Below, piece after piece: positions 54,592-64,000 of a stretch of 64,000 nucleotides of DNA. The notes under the pieces were generated by a model. That model saw nothing but the letters and a program-made list of their open reading frames with translations, was not told the DNA's origin and did not search any database. The position numbers and the translations under genes are program-made. The stretch comes from Bacillus sp. M6-12. GTDB lineage: Bacteria > Bacillota > Bacilli > Bacillales > DSM-1321. Position 1 is the stretch's first letter. Each line of letters starts with the position of its first letter. The stretch spans positions 403,160-467,159 of the forward strand of contig NZ_PGVF01000006.1 of NCBI RefSeq assembly GCF_002860285.1, read 5' to 3'.

Positions 54592-55890
54592 GTGAAGGCA
54601 ATATCTATCGGTTTGCTCGGACTCGGCACAGTCGGGTCAGGTGTGGTTAAAATCATTGAAAACCATCAGGATAAGCTAATGCATCAAATCGGCTGTCCCG
54701 TTACGATAAAAAAAATATTAGTTAAAGATGAAAGTAAAGAGCGTGCCGTACATATTGAGCGGTCATTGCTGACAACAAATCCGGATGAAATACTGCAAAA
54801 CCCTGAGATTGATATTGTTATAGAAGTGATGGGCGGAGTGGAGGAAACTAGAGAATATCTTCTAAAAGCTCTGCGATCCAGGAAGCATATAGTTACTGCA
54901 AATAAAGATCTGATGGCTGTTTATGGATCGGAATTATTGGCCGTTGCAACAGAAAACAGCTGTGACCTGTTCTATGAAGCCAGCGTTGCGGGAGGTATCC
55001 CCATTTTAAGAAGCCTGGTTGATGGACTTGCATCTGACAGGATTACAAAGATGATGGGGATCGTCAATGGAACAACAAACTATATATTAACGAAGATGAG
55101 CAAACATGGAAGCCGGTATGAGGATGTTCTAAAAGAAGCCCAGGAACTGGGTTATGCAGAAGCCGACCCAACTTCAGATGTTGGCGGCCTGGATGCCGCG
55201 AGGAAAATGGCTATTCTGGCCACACTTGGATTTTCAATGAATATTGACCTGGACGATGTGAAGGTAAAAGGAATTACAGAGATTTCTGAGGAAGATTTAA
55301 GTTATAGCAAAAAGCTTGGATATACTATGAAATTGATCGGTATTGCTTCCAGAACGGAAAATAAGGCAGAAGTCAGCGTCCAGCCGACATTGCTTCCTGA
55401 ATCTCATCCGCTTGCCTCGGTTAATGATGAGTATAATGCGGTCTATGTATACGGAGAGGCAGTCGGCGAAACGATGTTTTACGGTCCCGGTGCAGGGAGT
55501 CTCCCTACAGCGACAGCAGTCGTTTCTGATCTGGTGGGAGTAATGAAGAACATGAGATTGGGCGTCAATGGCAGGAGTGCCGTGTCACCGCAATTTGAGA
55601 AATCTCTTAAGCAGCCAGGAGAAATATATTCAAAGTATTTTGTCCGCTTGCATGTAAAGGATGAGGTTGGGGTATTTGCCGCCATTACTTCCATTTTCTC
55701 AGAGCATGGAGCCAGCTTCGAGAAGATCCTTCAGATGCCGCTGAAACAAAATGAGCTGGCTGAGATTGTCCTGGTTACGCACCGGACTTCGTTACAGGAT
55801 TATGAAGAGATACTGCAAAAGCTGAACGACTATGAAATGGTTAAAGAGATTAAGAGCACCTACAGGGTTGAAGGAGAGGGAGTAATATGA
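54592..55890 (+). CDS. hom: Homoserine dehydrogenase
   Basis: The 432-residue enzyme reduces aspartate semialdehyde to homoserine. The NAD(P) motif [11 protein letters not shown] is at about 8-18, TANKD near 103, [12 protein letters not shown] (about 158-169) and [16 protein letters not shown] (about 187) mark the catalytic domain, and a C-terminal ACT domain (about 350-428) gives threonine feedback. The start is GTG 54592 with GGGGG upstream. An out-of-frame ATGTGA overlaps it. Overlaps thrC by four bases. Confidence 0.96.
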   Translation: MKAISIGLLGLGTVGSGVVKIIENHQDKLMHQIGCPVTIKKILVKDESKERAVHIERSLLTTNPDEILQNPEIDIVIEVMGGVEETREYLLKALRSRKHIVTANKDLMAVYGSELLAVATENSCDLFYEASVAGGIPILRSLVDGLASDRITKMMGIVNGTTNYILTKMSKHGSRYEDVLKEAQELGYAEADPTSDVGGLDAARKMAILATLGFSMNIDLDDVKVKGITEISEEDLSYSKKLGYTMKLIGIASRTENKAEVSVQPTLLPESHPLASVNDEYNAVYVYGEAVGETMFYGPGAGSLPTATAVVSDLVGVMKNMRLGVNGRSAVSPQFEKSLKQPGEIYSKYFVRLHVKDEVGVFAAITSIFSEHGASFEKILQMPLKQNELAEIVLVTHRTSLQDYEEILQKLNDYEMVKEIKSTYRVEGEGVI

Positions 55891-56948
55891 GCTGGAAAGG
55901 CCTGCTAAGCGAATATCAACAATATCTGCCGATAAATGATCAAACACCAAAGCTGACGCTCTTAGAAGGGAACACTCCACTTGTGAAATGTGAACGGCTT
56001 TCTGAAGAATTGGGCATCGAGCTTTATGTAAAATATGAAGGAGCAAACCCGACCGGTTCATTTAAGGACAGAGGCATGGTTATGGCTGTAGCAAAAGCGG
56101 CGGAGGAAGGATCCAAGGCCATAATCTGTGCATCAACAGGCAATACTTCTGCTGCGGCTGCGGCATATGCAGCCAGAGCAGGGCTGCGCTGCATTGTTAT
56201 CATTCCGAATGGAAAGATTGCTATGGGAAAAATGGCGCAGGCTGTTATGTATGGAGCTGAAATCGTGTCGATAGACGGCAATTTTGACCAAGCATTAAAA
56301 ATTGTCCGCAATATCAGCGAAAATTCACCTATTGCACTTGTAAACTCTGTTAATCCATATCGGATAGAAGGCCAAAAGACTGCCGCTTTTGAGATCTGTG
56401 ATGTGCTGGGTGCTGCGCCTGACGTACTTGCACTGCCAGTAGGGAATGCTGGGAATATTACGGCCTATTGGAAGGGATTCAAAGAATATAATGAAGCTAA
56501 GGGAACCGGACTGCCAGAAATGAGAGGCTTTGAGGCTGAAGGTTCAGCAGCGATTGTCCATGATAAGGTGTTTGAAAATCCTGAAACAATTGCAACGGCC
56601 ATACGGATCGGCAACCCGGCAAGCTGGCAATTTGCGGTGAATGCCGCTAAAGAATCCAATGGAAAAATTGATGAAGTAAGTGATGAAGAAATTCTGTCTG
56701 CCTATAAATTGCTTGCACGTAAGGAAGGTATCTTTGCAGAGCCGGCTTCCTGTGCTTCCATTGCCGGTATCATCAAACAGCTGGAAAGCGGGGAAATATC
56801 AAAAGGCAGCCGTGTGGTTGCTGTGCTCACAGGAAATGGACTTAAGGATCCAAATGTGGCGGTTGACCATAGCGAAATTAAGCCGGTTCTTCTACCGATG
56901 GATGAGGAAGTCATTATCAAACACCTGCAGGGCGCGATTACGGTATGA
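55887..56948 (+). CDS. thrC: Threonine synthase
   Basis: The 353-residue PLP enzyme converts O-phosphohomoserine to threonine. The PLP lysine is Lys60 in [10 protein letters not shown], and [15 protein letters not shown] and LPVGNAGN are family motifs. The short class-II-like form is normal for Bacillus. The gene starts with ATGA overlapping the hom stop and overlaps thrB by four bases. Confidence 0.96.
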   Translation: MSWKGLLSEYQQYLPINDQTPKLTLLEGNTPLVKCERLSEELGIELYVKYEGANPTGSFKDRGMVMAVAKAAEEGSKAIICASTGNTSAAAAAYAARAGLRCIVIIPNGKIAMGKMAQAVMYGAEIVSIDGNFDQALKIVRNISENSPIALVNSVNPYRIEGQKTAAFEICDVLGAAPDVLALPVGNAGNITAYWKGFKEYNEAKGTGLPEMRGFEAEGSAAIVHDKVFENPETIATAIRIGNPASWQFAVNAAKESNGKIDEVSDEEILSAYKLLARKEGIFAEPASCASIAGIIKQLESGEISKGSRVVAVLTGNGLKDPNVAVDHSEIKPVLLPMDEEVIIKHLQGAITV

Positions 56949-57898
56949 TTGCGGAGGAGAAGATGTTTTCCATAAGGGTTCCGGCCAGTACAGCGAATCT
57001 TGGACCGGGTTTCGATTCTGTCGGTTTGGCACTTGGACTGTACTTGCATTTGGATGCAGCACCCTCACCAAAATGGGAAGTTATTGCACTCTCGGATGAG
57101 CTAAAGCAATTCCCGAATGATGAACAGAACTATATTGTAAAAGTAGCTAAAAAAACAGCGGCCTATTACGGCAAAAACCTGCCGCCTCACGTTATATACG
57201 TGTCCAGTGATATTCCGCTTGCTAGAGGGCTGGGCAGCAGCGCCTCCGCAATCGTTGCAGGCATAGAGCTTGCTGATGCGGCATGCGGCTTAGGATTGAC
57301 CATTCAGGAGAAGACCCACCATGCTTCATTGTTGGAAGGGCATCCGGATAATGCGGGTGCATCCGTTCTCGGAGGCTTAGTGGTAGGGAAGCATACTGAA
57401 AAACATACTGACATTCTTTCCTTCACGCTCGAGGAAGTTAAGGTCATTGCGGTGATTCCCGACTACGAGCTGTTAACTGAGAAATCCCGGGATGTTCTGC
57501 CAGCTGGAGTTGCTTTCGGGGAAGCAGTCAGTGCAAGTGCAGTTTCTAATGTGCTAGTAGCTGCGCTTCTGTCAAAAAATTGGCAGCTGGCCGGGAAAAT
57601 GATGAAAGAGGATCGTTTTCATCAGCCATACCGTACAGCTTTGATTCCCCACTTTCCTGAAATTGAAAAGGCCGCAGAACAAGCAGGAGCTTTTGGTGTT
57701 GCGATCAGCGGAGCTGGACCTACTGTCGTCTGCTTTACTAAAAGTGAATTGGCAGTCCAAGCCTGTGAACACCTGTCGTCTGTGTTTCCCCAGTTTACCG
57801 TTAAGATAGTAGATATCGACTATCAGGGAAGCGTAGTTACACACCATAAAGGTGATACTGGCAAAGAGAAATCAACTGCCAAGGGCATGGCTGAATAA
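56945..57898 (+). CDS. thrB: Homoserine kinase
   Basis: The 317-residue GHMP kinase makes O-phosphohomoserine. [16 protein letters not shown] begins the domain and [13 protein letters not shown] (about 95-107) is the ATP loop; [12 protein letters not shown] marks the C-terminal GHMP motif. ATG 56945 overlaps thrC. ATG 56963, with GGAGG five bases upstream, is a strong alternative start. It completes the pathway from aspartate semialdehyde to threonine. Confidence 0.94.
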   Translation: MIAEEKMFSIRVPASTANLGPGFDSVGLALGLYLHLDAAPSPKWEVIALSDELKQFPNDEQNYIVKVAKKTAAYYGKNLPPHVIYVSSDIPLARGLGSSASAIVAGIELADAACGLGLTIQEKTHHASLLEGHPDNAGASVLGGLVVGKHTEKHTDILSFTLEEVKVIAVIPDYELLTEKSRDVLPAGVAFGEAVSASAVSNVLVAALLSKNWQLAGKMMKEDRFHQPYRTALIPHFPEIEKAAEQAGAFGVAISGAGPTVVCFTKSELAVQACEHLSSVFPQFTVKIVDIDYQGSVVTHHKGDTGKEKSTAKGMAE

Positions 57899-57945
57899 TA
57901 CTGGAGGTATAAACCTTCGGACGAGTAATGTTGATTTTCCATACA

Positions 57946-57982
57946 AAAAGCGATTCTGGCTGTCCAGAATCGCTTATTTTAT
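57946..57982. terminator. Bidirectional terminator between thrB and yutI
   Basis: AAGCGATTCTGG and CCAGAATCGCTT form a stem around a short CTGT loop, with A/T runs on both sides. Confidence 0.88.
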
Positions 57983-57992
57983 GAGTGGGTTA

Positions 57993-58223
57993 TTAGAATA
58001 CCTGTTCAACTTCCACAACGCCAGGAACTTCCTCAAGAAGAGCGCGTTCAATACCGGCTTTTAACGTGATTGTAGAACTTGGGCAGCTTCCGCAAGCTCC
58101 AAGCAAACGCAGTTTAACGATACCATCCTCTACGTCTACCAATTCACAATCCCCGCCGTCACGAAGAAGAAATGGGCGAAGCTTATCCAATACTTCTTGA
58201 ACTTGTTCATGCATTTCAGCCAT
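57993..58223 (-). CDS. YutI: NifU C-terminal domain Fe-S carrier (NfuA-like)
   Basis: The 76-residue protein is a lone NifU C-terminal domain, with GACGSCPSS giving the CxxC that binds a shared [4Fe-4S] cluster and [11 protein letters not shown] upstream. It likely transfers clusters from SUF to target enzymes such as lipoyl synthase. ATG 58223 follows AAAGGAG; the longer frame to 58250 crosses the ribosome site. Confidence 0.92.
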   Translation of the reverse strand: MAEMHEQVQEVLDKLRPFLLRDGGDCELVDVEDGIVKLRLLGACGSCPSSTITLKAGIERALLEEVPGVVEVEQVF

Positions 58224-58512
58224 TGCAATCGACTCCTTTCCTATCTTCAATTATAATCAAAAACTGAAAAAAAATCCATCTGAAATCTTTAAAGAAAACC
58301 TTTGGAAAGCGAAGCGACAGGCATAGGAAGCGCAATATGGTTCTGACACAACCATCTGGAAGCTGAATATCATAATGATCTGCCATATTCAAAAAATATA
58401 CTATGGAACTCCTTTGTAATGCCAAGTTACATTTCTCAATGCGTTAGCGAATTTTTTTACCATCATTCTTGAAATCAGGTACAATGGAACAAGAGAGCAA
58501 AGGGGTGTTTTT

Positions 58513-58839
58513 ATGGAAAAAACAGAAGTTGAAATCCAGGTGTATGGGGCTGAACAAATTTGTGCAAGCTGCGTAAATCTGCCCTCTTCAAAAGAAACAT
58601 ATGAGTGGCTAGAGGCAGCGCTGAATCGAAAGTTCCCTGGCCAGCCTTTTCACATTGTTTACATTGATATATTTAATCCGCCTGCTGATAATGACAAACT
58701 GGAATTCTCCCGCAGGGTAATTGAGGAGGATATGTTTTATCCTGTGGTTACTATTGCAGGAGAGATAGTAGGGGAAGGGAATCCGAAATTAAAGACTATT
58801 GCCAGTGAAATGGAGAAGTATGGGTATAAGGCCGAGTAG
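58513..58839 (+). CDS. YuzD: DUF1462 thioredoxin-like protein
   Basis: The 108-residue thioredoxin-fold protein has an N-terminal CASC motif (EQICASCVNLPSS, about 16-20) and YPVVTIAGEIVGEGNP near 78-93, as in DUF1462. A disulfide or Fe-S related redox role is suggested by the motif and by its position between yutI and yutJ. AAAGGGG site upstream. Confidence 0.88.
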   Translation: MEKTEVEIQVYGAEQICASCVNLPSSKETYEWLEAALNRKFPGQPFHIVYIDIFNPPADNDKLEFSRRVIEEDMFYPVVTIAGEIVGEGNPKLKTIASEMEKYGYKAE

Positions 58840-58863
58840 GATTTAATACTAAATATTTCATTT

Positions 58864-58892
58864 GAATGCACCTGATCAGGGTGCATTTTTTA
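58864..58892 (+). terminator. Terminator after yuzD
   Basis: AATGCACC and GGGTGCATT around TGATCA, followed by T residues. Confidence 0.85.
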
Positions 58893-58913
58893 GATTTGTA
58901 CCTTGCAAAAAAA

Positions 58914-58940
58914 GGACGGGAAAATTCCCGTCCGTAAATT
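58914..58940 (-). terminator. Terminator of yutJ
   Basis: GGACGGGAAAATTCCCGTCC is a perfect inverted repeat; on the minus strand seven T residues follow. Confidence 0.85.
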
Positions 58941-58943
58941 TCC

Positions 58944-60011
58944 TCATCCATTATGAAACTTATACATCCATAGAATTCCGGATTTTAATAGCCTTGCAAC
59001 CCGTCCGGTTATCGCTCTGTCAGCTACCAAGCCAAATCCATGCTTTTTCCCCAGGGAGCCAAGGATACCTTTCAGTTTAATAGTTGGGAAGCTTTCTGGA
59101 AGTGGTTCATTAGCCCATTTCTTCTGAAGCACTTGAACGATTTGTTCTGCTTGTCCCTCAGCAAGCTGGGCGCTTGGGGCATGAGGCAGGCTTGCGCAAT
59201 CCCCTACAACGAAAACACTATTATCGTTAGGCAAATGGTGCTGTGGAGTAAGAACAACACGCCCTTGAACGTCTTTTTCGACATCCATTTCCCTAACTAT
59301 GATGCTTGGCTGAATGCCTGCAGTCCAAACGATTACATCACAGTTAAGAGCTTGGCCATGGTTATATAAGATTTTATCTTCTACCGCTGTAATATTGGAA
59401 TTGCTGACAATTTCCACGCCGTGTGAGACAAACCATTCTTCTACATACTCACTTAGTCGGGGTGGGAAAGCAGAAAGGATATGGTCACCTCGGTCAAACA
59501 GCTTAATCTTCAGGTCCTGCCGGCTTTCGATCAGTTCGCTGGCAAGCTCTACTCCGCTAAGCCCTGCTCCTACAATCGCCACGGTTGCCCCTGCACCAAG
59601 GTTATTAAGTGCCTGATAAGTGCGGCGGGATTTATCAATGGTTTGAATGCTATATGTGAATTCATCAGCACCAGGGACATTGTGATACTTATCCTCGCAG
59701 CCAAGACCGATGACAAGGTCATCATAAGAAACCGGCTCTTTGCCCTGAATATGGACTGTTTTACCTGCAAGGTCAATTCCAGTAATCTCACCATAAACGT
59801 TTTTAATCCGCGGATCTTCAGGAAAAGCAACACGAATATGCTGATCGGAAATAGTTCCTGCAGCAAGTGCATAATACTCTGTCTTTAAACAATGATATGG
59901 ATTACGGTCGACAAGCGTAATGGTAACATCGTCAGGAAGCTGATTTGGAAGAAGCTTCTGAAGCATTCTCATTCCACCGTAGCCGCCGCCAAGAATGACT
60001 AAGTTTTTCAT
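58944..60011 (-). CDS. YutJ: type II NADH dehydrogenase-like flavoprotein
   Basis: The 355-residue protein has two Rossmann folds: FAD motif ILGGGYGGMRML at the N-terminus and the NAD motif VAIVGAGLSGVELASEL (about 145-160), with VVFVGDCAS-type sequence (VFVVGDCASLPHAP, about 270). The C-terminal membrane-anchoring helix of NDH-2 is short (VARLLKSGILWMYKF). It may oxidise NADH with quinone. It stands alone on the minus strand, convergent with yuzD. Confidence 0.9.
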   Translation of the reverse strand: MKNLVILGGGYGGMRMLQKLLPNQLPDDVTITLVDRNPYHCLKTEYYALAAGTISDQHIRVAFPEDPRIKNVYGEITGIDLAGKTVHIQGKEPVSYDDLVIGLGCEDKYHNVPGADEFTYSIQTIDKSRRTYQALNNLGAGATVAIVGAGLSGVELASELIESRQDLKIKLFDRGDHILSAFPPRLSEYVEEWFVSHGVEIVSNSNITAVEDKILYNHGQALNCDVIVWTAGIQPSIIVREMDVEKDVQGRVVLTPQHHLPNDNSVFVVGDCASLPHAPSAQLAEGQAEQIVQVLQKKWANEPLPESFPTIKLKGILGSLGKKHGFGLVADRAITGRVARLLKSGILWMYKFHNG

Positions 60012-60296
60012 TGTGGATTTCCCCTTTGTGTATAAGCAATGTTTGTTAATAAGTTCACTAATCCCAAGAAATAGTGTGTCATATTGAAAACGAAATCATG
60101 GAACTGAAACGTTTTCAAATGCAGTTTTATCGAAAAAATTACAAAAATTGATAAAAGATAAATGATTTCCATAAAAAAGTATAACGAAATTGTCACGAAA
60201 TCACAACAATATTCTGGGCGTTCTCAATCTTCAATCGTTGACTTCAGAATGAAAAAACTGTAGGATATTCTGTTAGTACCAGTGAGGTGAAAAGCA

Positions 60297-60533
60297 ATGA
60301 TGGATATAATCGAGTTTTGTGTCAGCAACCTTGCCAGCGGTTCACACGAAGCAATGGAAAAACTGGAAAAAGACCCTAATCTGGATATTATTGAGTATGG
60401 CTGCCTTAGTCACTGCGGAAAGTGTGCTAGAAGCATGTTTGCCCTTGTGAATGGGGAAGTTGTTACAGGGGAAACAGCGGAAGAACTTGTTTCCAACATT
60501 TACAAGCACCTTGAAGAGAATCCTTTATTTTAA
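60297..60533 (+). CDS. YuzB: DUF1450 protein
   Basis: The 78-residue protein has the DUF1450 pattern [20 protein letters not shown] and [21 protein letters not shown], with four cysteines resembling a thioredoxin-like ferredoxin site. Function is unknown; the context of Fe-S and redox genes is consistent with metal or cluster binding. Two tandem ATG codons start the gene after GAGGTG. Confidence 0.88.
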   Translation: MMDIIEFCVSNLASGSHEAMEKLEKDPNLDIIEYGCLSHCGKCARSMFALVNGEVVTGETAEELVSNIYKHLEENPLF

Positions 60534-60675
60534 TAAGATTTCTTTTTTTACTTCGCTAACTAATTGGCATCTGGCGTTAAATTAATCGGGAAACCGGATA
60601 AATTAATTCACAAAAAGCAGTTCTGCTCTTCTTTAAAACAAGGGCAGGAGAGTTCCTAAAATAGCACGGAGATTT

Positions 60676-60718
60676 ATGGAAAAACCTTGCCAGAAGAGAA
60701 TGGCAAGGTTTTTGACTT
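60676..60718. terminator. Bidirectional terminator between yuzB and DUF2225 gene
   Basis: AAAAACCTTGCC and GGCAAGGTTTTT form a 12-bp stem with a 10-base loop. Confidence 0.9.
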
Positions 60719-60725
60719 TCCTTTA

Positions 60726-61430
60726 TCAACTTACTATTGTATCGCTAAGCTTTTTTTCTTCTCTAATTTCCTGCCAGCGTTCCCGGGCCATATCAATAAT
60801 TTTTGTTTCGATAGATGAATTCTTCTTTTCAATAACCATGGAAAAATATCTTACGGATTTATCAATTTCTCCGCATCTTCGGTACAATTCCCCTATCAAA
60901 TACAGCAGCCTGACTTCAGTAACCTGGGTTCCTTTGAAATCATCCGTAGAATAAGATTGTAAATATTCATTACAGGCAAGCTTCATGAACCTTATTTCCT
61001 GAACCGTATTTTCCAATTTTCTGTTCAGCCAGGCAACACGTAAATACAGTCCGGCGATAGTGATATGCTTTTCCTTCTTTAAAACGGCACAATAGGAAGC
61101 GAGTTTATAGGTTTTAACTGCTTCATGGATTGTCCGGATTCCGCCAAAATCATGAGAAACCCAATTCTTCTGGACCTTGTCCGCAATGATTTCTTTTGTA
61201 GTGGGAGGAAAATATTTAGCGAAATCGTCAGAAGCGGAGAATCCGCAATGCGGGCAAACATATATATTATATAATAAGGCATTATGATCATCAGAAGCAT
61301 AATGCGGATAAAAATCCGTATCATAACTTGTAACCTTAATAAATCTGGATCGGATTTTTTTGGAAGTATATTTTCCTTTGCAAAATAAGCATTCTATATT
61401 GCGGTCAAATAACGGCTCGATCGCATCCAT
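60726..61430 (-). CDS. DUF2225 family protein
   Basis: The 234-residue protein starts with a zinc-ribbon-like module: CLFCKGKY (about 14-21) and YVCPHCGFSAS (about 57-67) give two CxxC pairs. A helical, TPR-like C-terminal part (about 90-225) follows. This matches DUF2225, unknown in function and common in Bacillus. ATG 61430 follows AAGGGGGG. It has its own 270-base upstream region shared with yutM. Confidence 0.88.
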   Translation of the reverse strand: MDAIEPLFDRNIECLFCKGKYTSKKIRSRFIKVTSYDTDFYPHYASDDHNALLYNIYVCPHCGFSASDDFAKYFPPTTKEIIADKVQKNWVSHDFGGIRTIHEAVKTYKLASYCAVLKKEKHITIAGLYLRVAWLNRKLENTVQEIRFMKLACNEYLQSYSTDDFKGTQVTEVRLLYLIGELYRRCGEIDKSVRYFSMVIEKKNSSIETKIIDMARERWQEIREEKKLSDTIVS

Positions 61431-61700
61431 ATATCCACCCCCCCTTCTTGGAAGTTATAAATTTTATGCAGGTGCTTATATACTATTGATATAAATAATT
61501 ATAACTCTTTTTTTCATACAAAGAACTATGTAAGTGAGAAAAAGTACCTAAAGTTGCAAAAAAACAAAGGCCGTTTGTACTAGATAAAAGTGTAAATAAT
61601 CCAAATCACTATTTTCAGTGTGGTAAAGTTGAGCCCTATTCTTTTTTTGTTATATACTATGAGTAAGGACCTCATATTACTTTTTAAGGAGGATTATGTT

Positions 61701-62063
61701 ATGAGTGAAATTGTTAATATTACAGAAGCAGCGGCTTTTCACATAAAAGAAATGATGAAGCATAATGAAGAGGAGGGCTCTTTTCTAAGGGTAGCTGTAA
61801 AGGGCGGGGGCTGCAGCGGCCTCTCCTATGGAATGGGCTTCGAACAAAACTCCGATGAACAAGATGCGATATTGAGCCAGCATGGCATCAATATCTTAGT
61901 TAACAAAGACGATGCTCCCATTTTAAATGGAACTGTTATTGATTACAAAGAGTCCATGATGGGTGGAGGGTTTACAATAGATAACCCCAATGCCATTGCT
62001 TCATGCGGCTGCGGATCATCATTTAAAACGGCTGTAAACGCAGGAACACCGGAAGAGTGTTAA
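61701..62063 (+). CDS. YutM: A-type Fe-S carrier (HesB/IscA family)
   Basis: The 120-residue protein has the three cluster-binding cysteines of A-type carriers: GGGCSGLSYGM (about 38-48) and the pair in SCGCGSSF (about 106-113). It receives clusters from SUF and hands them on. ATG 61701 has TAAGGAGG; a longer frame from 61620 has no site. It complements YutI and SUF in the window. Confidence 0.94.
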   Translation: MSEIVNITEAAAFHIKEMMKHNEEEGSFLRVAVKGGGCSGLSYGMGFEQNSDEQDAILSQHGINILVNKDDAPILNGTVIDYKESMMGGGFTIDNPNAIASCGCGSSFKTAVNAGTPEEC

Positions 62064-62085
62064 ATAACTGAATCTAAAAAATGTC

Positions 62086-62120
62086 ATGCTCGGTTAATAA
62101 ACCGGGCTATTTTTTTGTTG
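62086..62120 (+). terminator. Terminator after yutM
   Basis: GCTCGGTT and AACCGGGC pair around AATA, followed by AT and seven T residues. Confidence 0.8.
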
Positions 62121-62242
62121 ATTTTCTAAAATAAATTCAGAAAAATAAAAAGATTGTCCCCGAATGTTCAGTAATAAGTGATAAAATTTCAGCATGGTTC
62201 ACTAGTTTCAAAAGACATTCATACATCAAAGGAGTCTTAACT

Positions 62243-63859
62243 ATGGATGGTACTTTGTTAATGCAAACGGCGGATCAGATGCTGGATATATTGAATGACC
62301 TTGTATCAATTGGGAGCATTACTCTATCCGAAGCCGAGAAGCATATTCCGTTTAGAGTCGAACACTATTTAAAGCAGATAACATATTTTAAAGAAAATCA
62401 GTCCTATATCAGCCATCATCCCACAATGGATGGCCGTTCCTTTTTATCTGCGTTATATAAACATAACGAAGCAGAGAAAACGGTTATTATGCTAAGCCAT
62501 TTTGATGTAGTAGACGTGGAGGAGTACGGTGATCTAAAGCACCTGGCTTTTCAGCCTATAGAGCTGACAAAAGCTTTTTTTGAAAGGCTGGATGAACTTC
62601 CGGATGACGCAAGAAAGGATTTGGAAAGCGGCGATTGGCTTTTTGGACGCGGCACGATGGACATGAAGTGCGGACTTGTTCAGCATATGTCACTGCTTGA
62701 AAAAGCATCAGAAGAAAAGTGGAAAATCAATCTCTTGTTATTGACAGTCCCTGATGAAGAGGTCAACTCAACTGGCATGCGTGAAGCTTTACAGAAGCTG
62801 CTGGATATTGCCAGTGAACATCAATTAACTTATACATTATGTTTGAATTCAGAGCCGATGTTTACACAAACTCCTGGGGATGAAAATCATTATTTCTACA
62901 CTGGGTCAATTGGAAAAATTATGCCGGGTGCACTTTGCTTTGGCAAAGAAAGTCATGTTGGTGAACCGTTATCCGGCATGAACGCAGCGTGGATGACGTC
63001 TGTTTTTTCGCAGGAAATGGAGTGGAACGAAAAACTGTGCGAAACCGTGAATGGCCAAACTACCCCGCCGCCGACAGTATTGCTGCAGCGTGATTTAAAA
63101 AAAGAGTATTCCGCTCAGCTCCCAAGCGTTTCCGTTAGTCTATATAACTTATTATTAATGAATAGGAATCCTGCTGATGTGATGAGAGCTTTGCGAGAAG
63201 CAGCTAGCCGTGCTGCAAATAAAATGAATGATTTCATTCAGGAGAAGTACAGAACTTATAGAATTTCGCAGGACAAGCCTGTTGATATCCGAATACTCTC
63301 TTATGAAGAATTAAAGGAATATGCCTGCAAGAAAGCTACCGCCGAAAAGGTTGAGGCATTGGAGTATTCTGCTGCTATGAATACACCAGGTGATAATCGC
63401 GAACAATGCATTAAGGCAGTTGAACAAATGGCTAATCTTTGCCAGGAGCTCTCACCGATGATTGTCTTGTTTTTCGCCCCTCCATATTATCCGGCTGTAA
63501 ATACAGGTGACAATAAAGTTATCAAGAAGCTTAGCAGCGGTCTCATCGAATACACTAAGAAACAATATGGTTATGAGCTTCTTCCTGTAGACTATTTTAA
63601 CGGCATTTCTGACTTAAGCTATGCTGCACTTCAGGCCCCTCTTTCTGATATGAACAGATATAATACAAATTTGCCTGGCGGCCAGGAGCTGTATTCGATT
63701 CCGTTTCCGGCAATGGCAGAACTTACTGCTCCAGTGTTGAACGTGGGACCAATCGGGAGAGATGCGCATAAGAAAACAGAACGTCTTTATTTGCCATTTG
63801 CCTTTGAGCAGCTGCCAAGGATATTGGAACATTTACTATTAATGCATCAAAAACAGTGA
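62243..63859 (+). CDS. rocB: RocB: M20-family peptidase-like arginine utilisation protein
   Basis: The 538-residue protein is a co-catalytic zinc peptidase of family M20. Metal ligands are seen in LSHFDVVDVEEYGD, WLFGRGTMDMKCGLV and PDEEVNSTG, and the dimerisation domain follows at about 200-380. Length and sequence fit RocB, encoded among arginine catabolic genes in Bacillus; its exact reaction is not established. AAAGGAG site upstream. No sigma-54 TGGCAC-N5-TTGC element was found in its leader, unlike other roc genes, and no rocDEF neighbour is present in the window. Confidence 0.88.
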   Translation: MDGTLLMQTADQMLDILNDLVSIGSITLSEAEKHIPFRVEHYLKQITYFKENQSYISHHPTMDGRSFLSALYKHNEAEKTVIMLSHFDVVDVEEYGDLKHLAFQPIELTKAFFERLDELPDDARKDLESGDWLFGRGTMDMKCGLVQHMSLLEKASEEKWKINLLLLTVPDEEVNSTGMREALQKLLDIASEHQLTYTLCLNSEPMFTQTPGDENHYFYTGSIGKIMPGALCFGKESHVGEPLSGMNAAWMTSVFSQEMEWNEKLCETVNGQTTPPPTVLLQRDLKKEYSAQLPSVSVSLYNLLLMNRNPADVMRALREAASRAANKMNDFIQEKYRTYRISQDKPVDIRILSYEELKEYACKKATAEKVEALEYSAAMNTPGDNREQCIKAVEQMANLCQELSPMIVLFFAPPYYPAVNTGDNKVIKKLSSGLIEYTKKQYGYELLPVDYFNGISDLSYAALQAPLSDMNRYNTNLPGGQELYSIPFPAMAELTAPVLNVGPIGRDAHKKTERLYLPFAFEQLPRILEHLLLMHQKQ

Positions 63860-63867
63860 ATAAGTAA

Positions 63868-63912
63868 AAAAGTCCGTATCCCATCTTGATCAGGGAAACG
63901 GACTCTTTACTT
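63868..63912 (+). terminator. Terminator after rocB
   Basis: AGTCCGTATCCC and GGGAAACGGACT form an imperfect 12-bp stem with a 10-base loop and a T-rich end. Confidence 0.85.
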
Positions 63913-63944
63913 TTATATTAAGAAATGTGTCTTTTAAATATGAC

Positions 63945-64000
63945 AGATGTCTAGCTCCAGCGCCCAGCCCCTCGAGGTCATAAGCCAATCACTTCCGAAG
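63945..64000 (+). repeat. Dispersed inverted-end repeat, copy D, cut by the window edge
   Basis: It begins GATGTCTAGCTCCAGCGCCCAGCCCC like copy B, then jumps directly to the module GGTCATAAGCCAATCACTTC that lies about 95 bases further on in copy B. This shows modular deletion variants of one family. The 3' part is outside the window. Confidence 0.75.

Noticed and set aside
59481..59888. 135-codon plus-strand frame inside yutJ
   Set aside because: Antisense shadow of a well-supported flavoprotein gene, without a ribosome site.

Overview
The window looks like chromosomal DNA of an endospore-forming Bacillaceae (Bacillus/Cytobacillus/Mesobacillus-like). AT content is moderately high, Shine-Dalgarno sites are strong (AGGAGG type), and TTG/GTG starts are frequent. 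S-box riboswitches, Fur, FadR, sigma-54 and sigma-B type sites are present. Long blocks follow the gene order I recall for Bacillus subtilis: fadM/fadN/fadA/fadE-yusI-gcvH-yusF-yusE-yusD-metNPQ-yurZ-sufCDSUB, then yunF-yunD-yunC-yunA-lipA-yutC-yutD-yutE-yutF-yutG-yutH-hom-thrC-thrB-yutI-yuzD-yutJ-yuzB-yutM. Identifications rest on reading the translations and on synteny, not on database searches.

Layout. 1-5.9 kb is an accessory stretch. It holds a truncated MFS gene with a coupled small ORF, a symporter remnant, a membrane-anchored alpha/beta hydrolase, a LytTR-DUF3021 pair, a DUF948 protein and an unusual STAS protein. 5.9-10.5 kb is a 3-hydroxybutyrate module: sigma-54 activator, dehydrogenase and GntP-type permease, with a -24/-12 promoter and three palindromic upstream sites. 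10.5-12.8 kb has a RodA/FtsW glycosyltransferase and a diguanylate cyclase with a sigma-B-like promoter. 12.9-18.4 kb is iron uptake: a Fur-boxed FhuF-like protein and a divergent siderophore ABC importer.

18.5-25.6 kb is proline dehydrogenase plus fatty-acid beta-oxidation, with cre-like and FadR sites. 25.8-33.1 kb has gcvH and small redox or Toprim proteins, then two S-box-controlled loci: metY and metNPQ. 33.4-39.6 kb is yurZ, a small sigma-B-like gene and the SUF Fe-S assembly operon. 40-54 kb is the yun/yut block, interrupted by an HD-GYP protein and an EAL protein. 54.5-57.9 kb is the threonine operon. 58-62 kb holds Fe-S carrier proteins and an NADH dehydrogenase-like flavoprotein, and 62.2-63.9 kb is rocB.

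Several themes link the genes. Sulfur and iron chemistry recurs: methionine uptake, SUF, lipoyl synthase, NfuA-like YutI, A-type carrier YutM and siderophore uptake. Three c-di-GMP-type proteins (GGDEF, HD-GYP, EAL) are scattered through the window. A dispersed, modular repeat family with inverted ends (AGCGCCC...GGGCGCT) occurs at 14.1, 22.3, 29.9 and 63.9 kb and splits the fad genes. The least explained items are this repeat, a switch-like RNA structure at 54.3 kb, a small gene that appears to start with ATT under a sigma-B-like promoter at 33.9 kb, and the STAS fusion at 4.7 kb. I saw no complete insertion sequence, prophage, CRISPR array, tRNA or rRNA.
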